Assembly (NCBI GenBank): GCA_013204025.1
Contig: JABMOW010000089.1
Coordinates: forward strand, 31,234 to 95,233
DNA length: 64,000 bases
Direction: 5' to 3'
Source of the DNA: Fidelibacterota bacterium
GTDB taxonomy: Bacteria > Fidelibacterota > Marinisomatia > SCGC-AAA003-L08 > JACNLC01
The notes below the pieces were generated by a model, which worked only from the letters and a program-made list of their open reading frames with translations, did no database searches and had not been told where the DNA came from. Shown here in pieces: positions 1 to 9,121 of the stretch (position 1 is its first letter; each line of letters starts with the position of its first letter). Made by a program: the position numbers and the translations under genes.

Positions 1-44
1 ATTGAAGTGTATTAATTTTTTCACATAAATCGAGGGAAAATAAA

Positions 45-797
45 ATGAAACAATTACTCAGCATAATCGCATCCATCGCCATGATCAGTTTCGCATTTAC
101 AGGAAATGCAAGCGTAGGTATGGTAAAATCAACCTTGCAAAAGGGTGATAATAACTCAGCAGTAAACATCGTTATCAGTTCTGATGAAGATGTTTTTGGT
201 CTTCAATTCGATATTCTTTTCAATGACAGTGAATTACAGTTTGTTAATGGTGAATCCTTGTTAGATGGATTCTCTTTTCACTATAAAGATAAAGATAATG
301 GGGTTGTCAGAGGACTGCTTTTCAGCCTAGAAGGCACCAAATTAATAGAAGCCAATGGTGTTGCAAACATGGTTGAACTTGTGTTTGAACCTAAAAATAA
401 CTTTTCTGGTTCAAGCTTTGTAGAATTCCAAAATGTTATTCTTGCAGGAACTCATGGACAAGAGATTTTGGTATCAAGTTCCGGTCATGAAGTTTCTTTT
501 GGTAACAGTCTAGTGCCTGAAAAGACATCTTTATCCGACAATTATCCAAATCCATTCAATCCTACAACGAATATTCCGTTTTCACTATCCGAACCAGGAT
601 ATGTAGCAGCCGTTATTTATGATATAAATGGTGCTGAAGTACGTAATCTGGTAAGCGGCTACAGAGAAGCAGGAAATTATAGTTTCGTATGGAATAGTCT
701 TAATAATGATGGTCTGTCAGTTTCAAGTGGTCGTTATATTTTGAAAATAACAGCTTCGAATTATTCTGATTCAATAACCATGACTTTATTGAAATAA
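45..797 (+). CDS. Secreted cohesin-like protein with T9SS sorting domain
   Basis: This 250-residue protein is predicted to be exported and then secreted or surface-anchored by type IX secretion. An N-terminal signal peptide (about residues 1-22) is followed by a beta-rich region (about 24-150) whose pattern resembles the cohesin/carbohydrate-module fold, including a VFGLQFDILFND stretch. The C-terminal region (about 168-250) starts with NYPNPFNPTTNI and ends TLLK, the hallmark of a T9SS sorting domain. The start follows a GAGGGAAAA ribosome binding site. A strong terminator follows, so it ends its transcript. The cohesin-like label rests on sequence pattern only; the sorting domain is clear. 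Confidence 0.8.
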   Translation: MKQLLSIIASIAMISFAFTGNASVGMVKSTLQKGDNNSAVNIVISSDEDVFGLQFDILFNDSELQFVNGESLLDGFSFHYKDKDNGVVRGLLFSLEGTKLIEANGVANMVELVFEPKNNFSGSSFVEFQNVILAGTHGQEILVSSSGHEVSFGNSLVPEKTSLSDNYPNPFNPTTNIPFSLSEPGYVAAVIYDINGAEVRNLVSGYREAGNYSFVWNSLNNDGLSVSSGRYILKITASNYSDSITMTLLK

Positions 798-820
798 CAG
801 TATTCCCGCATCTAACCAAT

Positions 821-853
821 AAAAAAACGCCTCCGTCTGGAGGCGTTTTTTTA
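821..853 (+). terminator. Rho-independent terminator
   Basis: A perfect AACGCCTCC / GGAGGCGTT stem with a GTCT loop is flanked by A and T runs. It lies between the secreted-protein gene and trkA and could work on both strands. Confidence 0.9.
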
Positions 854-928
854 TAGAGTATGTTTTTCTTCAATTGTATTTCTTAAATAACTGTAAGTAG
901 TTTTGATAGGTTTAAAATTCTAATTAGT

Positions 929-2278
929 ATGGACTTAAAAATTGTAATTATTGGTGCAGGGGAAGTCGGATATAATCTGGCTCACACACTTGCTAAAGAA
1001 GACTATGATATCACTGTTATTGATATTAATCCCGAAAAATGTAAGCGGATCAGTAATAGTATTGATGCCCGAGTCATTGAGGGGGATGGCGCTTCTCAAA
1101 GAATACTGCAAGATGTTGGTATGGATGATATCGATTTCTTGCTTTGCCTTACCAGAATTGATGAAGTTAATCTTGTTGCATCCCGGATTGGTAAAAAGAT
1201 GGGGGCAAAGAGAGTAATTTGTCGTTTGAGGAATACAGAATATCGCCATCGCAATGCCGTAATTACACCTGAACAGTTCGGCATTGACATGGTTACTTAT
1301 CCTGAGAAGGCAGCCCAGGAAGAAATTGAAATGCTCATCCGACAGCCCTCATCAGTTGAAATTCAAGAATTTTTCAATAACCGATTAAAAATGATAGGTA
1401 TTCAGCTTGAATCCTCGTCTCCATTAATTGGAAGAACAGTTCAGAATGTCGAAATATCAAACCCTTTCATTCATCACAAACTCGTAACAGTTATTCGTGA
1501 TGAGCACAGTTTTATTCCCCATCAGTATACAAAATACAAATCTGATGATATCGTGTTTTTTGTGGGCAAAGAAAATGAAATATCCGATATTCAGCAGATG
1601 GCAGGGAAACCTGGAATCCCAATTGAAAACATCATCATTTTCGGTGCCGGAAAAATTGGACGATTACTTGCAAAATCACTACAGAATGATTACAATGTGC
1701 GACTTGTCGATCATGATGGCGAAAAGGCAAAACCGATCAGCACCAAGCTTTCAGAAACATTAATGCTTGTTGGAAGTGCTACCGATCTTGAATTTCTTGA
1801 AGGAGAGAATGTCGGTAAAATGGATGTTGCAATCGCTGTCACTGAAAACGAACAAACAAACATTATGAATGGCTTGATTTGCAAACATCTTGGTGTTAAG
1901 CAAGTAATTATTCATATTACGACTACGAGCCATCTTCATGCAGTCAGACGGTTAGGCGTCGATGCGATAGTTAGTAAAAATATATCAGCAGTAAATGAAG
2001 TTATCAGATTTATTCGAAGTGGACAGAGCGTGTTCGTAAAACGCTTTGAAGATATTGATGTTGAATCCATCCAATTAACTGTTAGCCCAACCTGTAAGTT
2101 CCTTCGACGTAAGTACACTATTGAAAAAATATCCGGAGAAATTGCGATTGGAGCAGTTCTAAAAGCCGATGGAGGAATTGAAATACCCAATCGCTTTACG
2201 GTTATTCATTCGCAGGATGAATTACTTATGTTTGCAAAACCTGCCCTCATCGAAAAAGCACAAGAGTTGTTTATTTAA
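929..2278 (+). CDS. trkA: Trk system potassium uptake protein TrkA
   Basis: This is the cytoplasmic NAD-binding regulatory subunit of the Trk potassium channel. The 449 residues match full-length TrkA, with two RCK units. The first Rossmann motif is IIGAGEVGYNLA (about 6-17), followed by a TrkA-C region (about 150-225). A second Rossmann motif, IIFGAGKIGRLLA, begins near residue 236 and a second TrkA-C region ends the protein. trkH follows 4 bases downstream, so the two are surely co-transcribed and encode partners. Confidence 0.95.
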   Translation: MDLKIVIIGAGEVGYNLAHTLAKEDYDITVIDINPEKCKRISNSIDARVIEGDGASQRILQDVGMDDIDFLLCLTRIDEVNLVASRIGKKMGAKRVICRLRNTEYRHRNAVITPEQFGIDMVTYPEKAAQEEIEMLIRQPSSVEIQEFFNNRLKMIGIQLESSSPLIGRTVQNVEISNPFIHHKLVTVIRDEHSFIPHQYTKYKSDDIVFFVGKENEISDIQQMAGKPGIPIENIIIFGAGKIGRLLAKSLQNDYNVRLVDHDGEKAKPISTKLSETLMLVGSATDLEFLEGENVGKMDVAIAVTENEQTNIMNGLICKHLGVKQVIIHITTTSHLHAVRRLGVDAIVSKNISAVNEVIRFIRSGQSVFVKRFEDIDVESIQLTVSPTCKFLRRKYTIEKISGEIAIGAVLKADGGIEIPNRFTVIHSQDELLMFAKPALIEKAQELFI

Positions 2279-2282
2279 AATA

Positions 2283-3743
2283 ATGCATTATCGTGCTATT
2301 CTACATATTTTGGGAGCGATACTGGTCTTTCTTGGGCTATCCATGTTCCTCAGCCTCTTTTGGAGTCTATACTACCAAGAACCCGATTTTTATCCAATAT
2401 TAAAGTCCATTTTAATAACCGTAAGTTTGGGCGTTCTTCTATTTGTCTTTACGAGATCAAAGCATATTGAACTGAGCACAAGGGATGGTTTTGCCATCGT
2501 AACTAGTGCATGGTTTATAACCGCAGTTTTTAGTGCCTTGCCGGGATTTCTATCGGGTGCGATTCCAACATATACAGATTCCTTTTTTGAGGCGATGTCA
2601 GGGCTGACAACGACTGGAGCAAGTATATTGGGACATCCCAGTACAAACCTCATCGAAAACCTACCACATGGGATTCTATTTTGGAGAAGTTTTACCCATT
2701 TTATTGGAGGTATGGGTATTATTGTTTTCAGTATTGCAATATTGCCATTACTAGGATTCGGTGGCGTACAATTATTCAGAGCTGAAGTCGCGGGTCCCGT
2801 CGCTGATAAACTCACTCCTCGAGTTAAACAGACTGCCAAATATCTTTGGGGTATTTACGTTGGTTTTGTCCTCGTTGAAACTTTGTTTTTAAAACTTGAA
2901 GGAATGTCGCTTTTTGACTCACTGTGCCATTCATTCGGAACCATGGCAACGGGTGGGTTTTCAACCAAAACTGCGAGTATTGGTTATTTCAATTCCCCCA
3001 TGATTGAGTGGACGATCATATTTTTCATGTTTGCCGCTGCCACAAATTTTTCGCTCCATTTCAGTGCATTGTCCTATCGAAAAATAAGGTATTTTAAAGA
3101 TGCAGAATTCAAGTTCTATTTCGGATTGATTCTATTCCTATCCATCATAATTACATTAAATATCTCACAAAATATTTATGGTTGGAAATTAGAAAACTTC
3201 CGCCACGCAGCTTTCACGACGGTTTCTTTGATAACATCAACTGGATTCGGTACAGAAGATTTTGAAACTTGGCCACCACTTTCAAAGACGATCGTCTTTT
3301 TTATGCTTTTCATTGGAGGTTCAGCAGGCTCTACCACCGGAGCGCTTAAAATTATCCGCACAGTGTTGGTTTTAAAATTTCTTGCAGTGGAAATTAGACG
3401 CCTGATTCATCCAAAAGGTGTTTTTTTGCTAACAATCGGCGGAAATGTTGTGCCTGACAATGTAGTGAACAATACGCTCGGTTTTTATTTATTTTATATT
3501 TTTATCTTCGTTGTCACATCATTTTTATTCTCATCGATGGGAATTGATCTGGTATCGGCTACCACAGCAAGCGCATCTGCATTAGGTAATATGGGACCAG
3601 GCCTTGGTAGTATCGGACCATCAGAAAACTGGGGTCATTTCCCGGTATTAGCAAAATGGATTGCCAGCTTCTGCATGTTACTTGGTCGATTGGAAATATT
3701 TACGATTACTGTTTTATTCAGCAGAACTTTTTGGAGACAATAA
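2283..3743 (+). CDS. trkH: Trk system potassium transporter TrkH
   Basis: This is the membrane pore subunit of the Trk/Ktr potassium uptake system. It is a hydrophobic 486-residue protein with repeated pore-loop signatures such as SGLTTTGASI, FGTMATGGFST, LITSTGFGTED and ASASALGNMGPG. The ATG at 2283 was chosen although the frame is open to 2169 inside trkA. It sits 4 bases after the trkA stop and gives the normal TrkH N terminus (MHYRAILHILG), whereas the extension does not look like protein. Confidence 0.93.
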   Translation: MHYRAILHILGAILVFLGLSMFLSLFWSLYYQEPDFYPILKSILITVSLGVLLFVFTRSKHIELSTRDGFAIVTSAWFITAVFSALPGFLSGAIPTYTDSFFEAMSGLTTTGASILGHPSTNLIENLPHGILFWRSFTHFIGGMGIIVFSIAILPLLGFGGVQLFRAEVAGPVADKLTPRVKQTAKYLWGIYVGFVLVETLFLKLEGMSLFDSLCHSFGTMATGGFSTKTASIGYFNSPMIEWTIIFFMFAAATNFSLHFSALSYRKIRYFKDAEFKFYFGLILFLSIIITLNISQNIYGWKLENFRHAAFTTVSLITSTGFGTEDFETWPPLSKTIVFFMLFIGGSAGSTTGALKIIRTVLVLKFLAVEIRRLIHPKGVFLLTIGGNVVPDNVVNNTLGFYLFYIFIFVVTSFLFSSMGIDLVSATTASASALGNMGPGLGSIGPSENWGHFPVLAKWIASFCMLLGRLEIFTITVLFSRTFWRQ

Positions 3744-3744
3744 A

Positions 3745-3909
3745 ATGAAGTATCCAGACTTGGAAATTATACATGGAATTTCGTTAATGTCCATCAACCA
3801 AACTGATCATTTAAATGTCCTAAAAAATAATGACATTGATGAACTCTTTTCTCAATCACTTTTTCTACAATCTATCAGGTCTTATGGATTTGAATTGAGA
3901 TTAAGTTAA
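3745..3909 (+). CDS. Small hypothetical protein
   Basis: This is a 54-codon reading frame starting 1 base after the trkH stop. A GGAG ribosome binding site (3733-3736) lies at ideal spacing. The product is hydrophilic, has no signal peptide and no recognisable domain. Its position argues for co-translation with trkH, but nothing else supports function and it could be a decayed or chance frame. Confidence 0.4.
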   Translation: MKYPDLEIIHGISLMSINQTDHLNVLKNNDIDELFSQSLFLQSIRSYGFELRLS

Positions 3910-3912
3910 AGC

Positions 3913-3936
3913 GAAGGATCTTCCAAATTATCCTTC
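3913..3936 (+). terminator. Possible weak terminator
   Basis: A 7-bp GAAGGAT/ATCCTTC stem with a 10-base loop is followed by a pyrimidine-rich but not pure T tract. It sits between the trk operon and lepA. Confidence 0.35.
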
Positions 3937-4011
3937 ACATTGTTCTTTTATCTTCTTTTAGTACCAGTCTCACTTATGAATGAATGGAAATGAATTAATA
4001 AATTCGCCCCA

Positions 4012-5817
4012 GTGAATATTAACAAAATTCGTAACTTTTGCATCATCGCTCACATTGACCATGGAAAATCCACTTTGGCGGATCGTCTGTTGGAGCAAAC
4101 TCATACCATCAACTCTCAAGATATGAAAAACCAGGTTTTGGACGACATGGACTTGGAGCGTGAGCGAGGGATTACTATAAAATCTCATCCAATTCAGATG
4201 GAATATACTCATCATGATGGTGAATCATATCTGCTAAATTTAATCGATACACCCGGGCATGTGGACTTTACCTATGAGGTTTCCAGAAGTCTTGCTGCAT
4301 GCGAAGGAGCCCTCTTGTTGGTTGATGCTGCTCAGGGAGTTGAAGCTCAAACTGTAAGTAATGCATATCTTGCCATAGATGCCAATCTTGAAGTCATCCC
4401 AGTTATTAACAAAATCGATGTAAAAGCTGCTGATATTGAAAGTGCCGTACAGCAAATTAGTGAATTATTGGGTTGTGATCCTGATAGCGTCCTTAAGATC
4501 AGTGCAAAGGTGGGAATTGGGATTCAAGATGTTTTCGATGCTATCATAGACAGAATTCCCACACCTAGACCCTCTCAAATAGATGAAACCCGTGCATTAA
4601 TATTTGATTCTTCCTTTGATCAATTTCGAGGTGTAATTCCTTATGTTCGAATATTTGACGGATTTTTAAAAAAAGGAATGACTGCCCGATATTTTGCGAA
4701 TCCTCATTTAGTACATGAAATTACTGAAGTCGGTGTCCTCAAACTGAAGAAACAGCCTTGTGAAGAACTTCAAGCAGGCAATGTTGGATATATCATTACT
4801 AATATTAAGGATGTCCGCCAGATAAAAGTCGGTGACACCTTAACGGTAAAAGAAAAACGATCAACAACACCATTACCCGGTTATCGTCCTATCAAACCGA
4901 TGGTTTTTGCCGGATTATATCCTGTGGATACAAATGACTATGAGAACCTTCGATTAAGCCTTCAAAAATTGGAATTAAATGATTCAGCATTAGCTTTTGA
5001 ACCTAATACCTCTGCTGCTCTAGGTTTTGGATTTAGATGCGGATTTCTCGGTCCACTGCACATGGAAATTGTACAGGAAAGACTTGAGCGTGAGTTCGAC
5101 ATGAATCTGATCACTACTTCTCCAAACGTACGCTACAAAATACTGTTGCGATCCGGAGATACATTAATCGTGGATAATCCTGCCGATATGCCTGAAATTG
5201 GAAACATTGATAAAATATTTGAACCATACATTAAAGGTGAAATTATCACTCCTCAGGAATACATTGGGGCAGTGATGAAATTGGGAATTGAGAAAAGGGG
5301 AATTTATGTCTCTACTCATTATCTCACACAGACGAAGGTACAAATAGTTTTTCAACTTCCGTTGGGTGAGGTAATCTACGAGTTTTTCGAAAAATTAAAA
5401 TCAATCAGTAGAGGGTATGCTTCTTTTGATTATGAATTGATTGATGACCGTGTAGGGGAATTGCAGAAACTTGATATCCGAATTGCAGGCGAACCGGTGG
5501 ATGCACTTAGCCTAATTGTACACAAAGACAACACTTACAGTCAGGGTTCGCTACTGTGCAGAAAACTAAAAGAAGTGATCCATCGACAGCAATTTGAGAT
5601 CCCAATACAAGCAGTTGTGGGTAGTAAAATAATTGCCAGAGAAACTATCAGAGCATATCGTAAGAATGTAACAGCGAAATGCTATGGAGGAGATATCTCC
5701 CGGAAACGGAAATTGCTGGAAAAGCAGAAAAAAGGTAAAAAAAGAATGAAACAAGTCGGGAATGTTGAACTCCCACAGGAAGCATTTCTGGCTGTACTAA
5801 AGATTGGAGAGGATTAG
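4012..5817 (+). CDS. lepA: Elongation factor 4 (LepA)
   Basis: This is a ribosome-bound translational GTPase that back-translocates or remodels stalled ribosomes. The 601 residues match the family length (about 600). GTPase motifs are AHIDHGKST (about residue 13), DTPGHVDF and NKID. The C-terminal half has the LepA-specific domain ending in KGKKRMKQVGNVELPQEAF. The start is GTG; the nearest upstream in-frame ATG runs into a stop at once. Confidence 0.96.
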   Translation: MNINKIRNFCIIAHIDHGKSTLADRLLEQTHTINSQDMKNQVLDDMDLERERGITIKSHPIQMEYTHHDGESYLLNLIDTPGHVDFTYEVSRSLAACEGALLLVDAAQGVEAQTVSNAYLAIDANLEVIPVINKIDVKAADIESAVQQISELLGCDPDSVLKISAKVGIGIQDVFDAIIDRIPTPRPSQIDETRALIFDSSFDQFRGVIPYVRIFDGFLKKGMTARYFANPHLVHEITEVGVLKLKKQPCEELQAGNVGYIITNIKDVRQIKVGDTLTVKEKRSTTPLPGYRPIKPMVFAGLYPVDTNDYENLRLSLQKLELNDSALAFEPNTSAALGFGFRCGFLGPLHMEIVQERLEREFDMNLITTSPNVRYKILLRSGDTLIVDNPADMPEIGNIDKIFEPYIKGEIITPQEYIGAVMKLGIEKRGIYVSTHYLTQTKVQIVFQLPLGEVIYEFFEKLKSISRGYASFDYELIDDRVGELQKLDIRIAGEPVDALSLIVHKDNTYSQGSLLCRKLKEVIHRQQFEIPIQAVVGSKIIARETIRAYRKNVTAKCYGGDISRKRKLLEKQKKGKKRMKQVGNVELPQEAFLAVLKIGED

Positions 5818-5820
5818 TCA

Positions 5821-6546
5821 ATCATTCTGTCGAAGCATTTTTCAAACTCTCAAGGTTATTTTCAGGTAAGTCGTTCTCATTATTATGGAATGCTTTCAGT
5901 CATACCGCTTGTACTTATTTATACGTTATTCGGGGTTTGGATCAATTGGGGTAACACTTTTGAATTACGGAATGGTGCTGATGTATTAATCCGGAGGTTC
6001 TTCTATTTCATGGGTAGTTGGGGAGAGGTTGGATACATCCTATCGCTAAACATGATGATTTTTGGTGTTGTTATTTATTACAGAAAACTGTTTGCTAAAT
6101 CTTTAAGCCCATCTGTATTGACGGGTATTGTTATTGAAGGTGCAATCTGGTCATTTTTATTACTTTCAGGTTTGCATTTTGCTGGTGAGTTCCTATTATC
6201 TTTTCCTAACGGATTCTCGATGGTGGAACAATTTTATCTTTCGGTTGGCGCAGGAGTTTATGAAGAGTTTCTATTTCGATTTTGTCTATTGTCAGTTTGT
6301 AAACTGACTCTGTTTAAAGTGTTGGGATTTACTCCGGTATTGTCGTTGATATTAGCGCTTATACTTTCAAGTATTGCTTTCTCGGGCATTCATTATATGG
6401 GGGAATTGGGTGATTCTTTCACAATGAACTCTTTTCTCTTTCGAACGTTTGCAGGAGTGCTTCTAGGCAGTATTTTTGTTTCCAGAGGATTCGGAATTGC
6501 GGCTTACTCTCACTTTTTTTATGATATTTTAGTTACAGGATTATAA
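5821..6546 (+). CDS. CPBP family intramembrane metalloprotease
   Basis: This membrane protein belongs to the CAAX protease/bacteriocin-processing (CPBP, ABI) family. It shows the EEFLFR motif, FSGIHY and SHFFYD, giving the expected Glu/Glu/His/His metal site. The first ATG is at 5890 (218 residues) but has no ribosome binding site. The same frame is open back to the lepA stop, and a good GGAGAGG site (5806-5812) lies 8 bases before 5821. The upstream peptide (QGYFQVSRSHYYG) also looks like the short lead found before the first helix in this family. I therefore draw it from 5821, with ATC (5821) or ATT (5824) as candidate starts; 5890 is the conservative choice. Function is confident, start is not. 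Confidence 0.8.
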   Translation: MILSKHFSNSQGYFQVSRSHYYGMLSVIPLVLIYTLFGVWINWGNTFELRNGADVLIRRFFYFMGSWGEVGYILSLNMMIFGVVIYYRKLFAKSLSPSVLTGIVIEGAIWSFLLLSGLHFAGEFLLSFPNGFSMVEQFYLSVGAGVYEEFLFRFCLLSVCKLTLFKVLGFTPVLSLILALILSSIAFSGIHYMGELGDSFTMNSFLFRTFAGVLLGSIFVSRGFGIAAYSHFFYDILVTGL

Positions 6547-6568
6547 AGTTACATTAAGGAAATATGAT

Positions 6569-7432
6569 ATGATTCGAAAAATGTTGGTTGTGTTTATAAC
6601 TGCTGGTTTCTCTTTTGGACAGGTAGCTCCATTTGAAAATTTTGTGATCGGATTCTGGCCTGAATTTGACCATCCTGGAGTTTTGGTACGCATCCAAATA
6701 GAGATTTTGCAGGAAAACCTGCCTTATGACATCTCTCTGGAATTACCCGTAGGATCAAAAATGGCACTCCAAAGAAAAATTAATTCGATGGGTGAAACAG
6801 AGATGATAACACAGGAAATTATTGAAGCTGACGGAAAAGCTATAATGCCGATTCATATTACTGAAACTCAATATTTGGCACAATTTTATTTTAATCCATT
6901 CGATGAATCGGATTTGCGTAAACTGGATTACAATTTTAAAGCTGATAAAGAACTCGGGCATTTTCATGTACTCATACAGGAACACAAACTCGCAGAAAAC
7001 TTCTCAACGAATTTTACAGATGCCGAGATATTTCAAAATGATTATCTACTCACATTTTATCGACAGCATTTCGAACAATTAAAAAAAGGGGATGCCTTAA
7101 ACATTCAGTTTAGCTATGAGAACCCTACGCATCGAACAACAAAGGATGTTTTGCAGAGCAGTATGGCTGATCACCCTGACACTGAACAAAGTCCCACATC
7201 AAACCAAGACACATCAAATTTACCCGGTCAATTTAGCAGTGTTAAACTATATGTAATACCAATTGTTGTATTTCTAGTTATAATCCTTGGAATAATTATT
7301 AGAGGAAATCTAAAACCAAACACCATACCAGTTTCAGATTCAACAAAAGGTTTTTGTACCGGTTGCGGTGCGCAAATAGAAACTGGAAATCAGTTCTGTA
7401 CCGGATGCGGGAGAAAACAAGATGTATCCTGA
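6569..7432 (+). CDS. Membrane-anchored protein with C-terminal zinc ribbon
   Basis: The 287-residue protein has a signal peptide (about 1-17, ending SFGQ), a roughly 200-residue domain of unknown function and a proline/serine/threonine-rich stretch. A transmembrane helix (about 228-248) follows, then a short zinc ribbon with two CTGCG motifs at the C terminus. This layout would put the large domain outside and the ribbon in the cytoplasm. It overlaps lgt by 11 bases, so it is translationally coupled to lipoprotein maturation. I do not recognise the central domain and assign no function. Confidence 0.8.
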   Translation: MIRKMLVVFITAGFSFGQVAPFENFVIGFWPEFDHPGVLVRIQIEILQENLPYDISLELPVGSKMALQRKINSMGETEMITQEIIEADGKAIMPIHITETQYLAQFYFNPFDESDLRKLDYNFKADKELGHFHVLIQEHKLAENFSTNFTDAEIFQNDYLLTFYRQHFEQLKKGDALNIQFSYENPTHRTTKDVLQSSMADHPDTEQSPTSNQDTSNLPGQFSSVKLYVIPIVVFLVIILGIIIRGNLKPNTIPVSDSTKGFCTGCGAQIETGNQFCTGCGRKQDVS

Positions 7433-8234
7433 ATTACTGCGATTTGGTGATTTTGTAATATCATCCTTCGGAATGATGATGGTGGTAGCCTTCCTGACGG
7501 GAAATTATCTTCTACGAAGAGATATGATGATCATTCACAAAGACGCCACTCTTGCAGATGACCTTACATTCCGTGCAGCAATCGGTGGTATTTTAGGTGC
7601 GAAAATTTACTACATCATCGAAAATCTACCTTCTGGAGATGGCCTTGAAAACCTGAAAGGTCTGGGGGATATATTTGCAGGTATTTTTACATTTAGTCTA
7701 AGTCGCATTGCCGAGGGTATTCAGAATTTCGGTGCCGGGATGGTTTTTTACGGTGGATTTATTGGCGGTTTACTGGCTGTCTCATTATTGATTAAAAAGA
7801 AAAAACTAAATTGGAAATCCGTCGCAGATTGGATTGCACCCTATCTTGTATTGGGTCATGGCATCGGCCGGATTGGGTGTTTTTTGGTGGGAGATGATTA
7901 CGGTATCGCTACAAAATTACCGTGGGGAATAGCATTTCCAAATGGAGTACCTCCTACGGTTCTTCCTGTACATCCAACTCAGTTGTATGAAATGGCTGCA
8001 TATTTTTTAATTTTCGGATTCTTATACAGAAATCGACTGAAGAAAAAGTTTGAAGGTGAAATCATCTTTATGTATATGGTACTGGTAGGAATAGCACGGT
8101 TTGTCATCGAATTCGTCAGAACAAATCCGAAATATATTATCTTTTCAGGAGCTCAGTGGATATCTCTGATTCTAATCGGTGTTGGCATATTTATGATAAA
8201 CAAACACAGTAAAGATACTGTATCAACTGATTAG
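7422..8234 (+). CDS. lgt: Prolipoprotein diacylglyceryl transferase
   Basis: Lgt transfers diacylglycerol from phosphatidylglycerol to the lipobox cysteine of prolipoproteins in the inner membrane. The 270-residue polytopic protein carries the signature HGIGRIGCFLVGDDYG (about 147-162), HPTQLYE, and a late membrane arginine region (ARFVIEFVRTNP). The signature differs from the common GRIGNFINGE form but keeps the essential Arg and Gly residues. The ATG overlaps the end of the previous gene. Confidence 0.93.
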   Translation: MYPELLRFGDFVISSFGMMMVVAFLTGNYLLRRDMMIIHKDATLADDLTFRAAIGGILGAKIYYIIENLPSGDGLENLKGLGDIFAGIFTFSLSRIAEGIQNFGAGMVFYGGFIGGLLAVSLLIKKKKLNWKSVADWIAPYLVLGHGIGRIGCFLVGDDYGIATKLPWGIAFPNGVPPTVLPVHPTQLYEMAAYFLIFGFLYRNRLKKKFEGEIIFMYMVLVGIARFVIEFVRTNPKYIIFSGAQWISLILIGVGIFMINKHSKDTVSTD

Positions 8235-8239
8235 AGATC

Positions 8240-9121
8240 ATGGAATCCATCAATTGTCCGTTGTGTCAACAACCATCTCAATCATCGTGGATTAGGGTTT
8301 CCGATAGATTAAATCCTGATCCAGATAAAAAGTACAATATTTCCAAATGCGAATGTGGATTTATGTTCCTGAATCCAAGGTACAATGAAGATGAAGTGAG
8401 TGAATTCTACCAGTCTGATGGATATGATCCCCATGCTTCCGATTCTGCTAGTTTATATCGCCAAATTTATAAAATGGTGATGAAATTAGCTCTGTTTTTA
8501 AAATTCAAAACAATTAATCAATATGTTCAGAATGGAAGGTTACTTGATATTGGCGGTGGGAGTGGAGATTTCTGTCGATATTTTAAAGACAAGGATTGGG
8601 ATGCTACAATGCTGGACACAAGCGAAAATGCCAGACGGAATGCAGAAACACTGGGAATAGCAACAATCAGTACATTTTCCCAAATTCAGGATGATATTCA
8701 GTATGATTTGATTACAATGTGGCATTCATTGGAGCATATTCACGATTTAGAGTCTCTCTTTGAAAATATCCGAACACACTTGAAACCAAATGGGTATTTA
8801 ATCATCGCTGTTCCCAATATTCGTGCAAATGAACAAAGTTATTATGCTGATACTTGGGCACCATTTGATGCTCCCAGACATCTCTACCATTTTTCTCCCG
8901 AAACCCTTAAACAGTTGCTAGATAAGAACAATTTCAAAATCATTCAATCACTCCCCTTGTATCAGGATACTCCATACAATATCTTGCACAGTTTACCAGA
9001 CAGATCTGTTGATCAAATTTTAAAAGCGCTTTATGTGTGGATGAGTTCATGGGCAAAAATATTTTTCAAAGGAAATTATTTCTCATCTTCAATGGAGGTT
9101 GTATGTACTATAAAATCTTAA
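8240..9121 (+). CDS. Class I SAM-dependent methyltransferase with N-terminal zinc site
   Basis: The 293-residue protein opens with a CPLC...CECG zinc-binding pair (about 6-36), typical of methyltransferases with an N-terminal treble-clef. The SAM-binding motif is LLDIGGGSGDFC (about 100-111), followed by the acidic TMLD and the MWHSLEHIHD post-motif. The substrate cannot be told. The gene begins 6 bases after lgt, and its 3' end overlaps the next start, so it is in the same operon. Confidence 0.85.
   Translation: MESINCPLCQQPSQSSWIRVSDRLNPDPDKKYNISKCECGFMFLNPRYNEDEVSEFYQSDGYDPHASDSASLYRQIYKMVMKLALFLKFKTINQYVQNGRLLDIGGGSGDFCRYFKDKDWDATMLDTSENARRNAETLGIATISTFSQIQDDIQYDLITMWHSLEHIHDLESLFENIRTHLKPNGYLIIAVPNIRANEQSYYADTWAPFDAPRHLYHFSPETLKQLLDKNNFKIIQSLPLYQDTPYNILHSLPDRSVDQILKALYVWMSSWAKIFFKGNYFSSSMEVVCTIKS

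Noticed and set aside
2169..2282. 38-codon N-terminal extension of trkH
   Set aside because: It lies inside trkA in another frame and has no TrkH-like residues; ATG 2283 gives the family N terminus.
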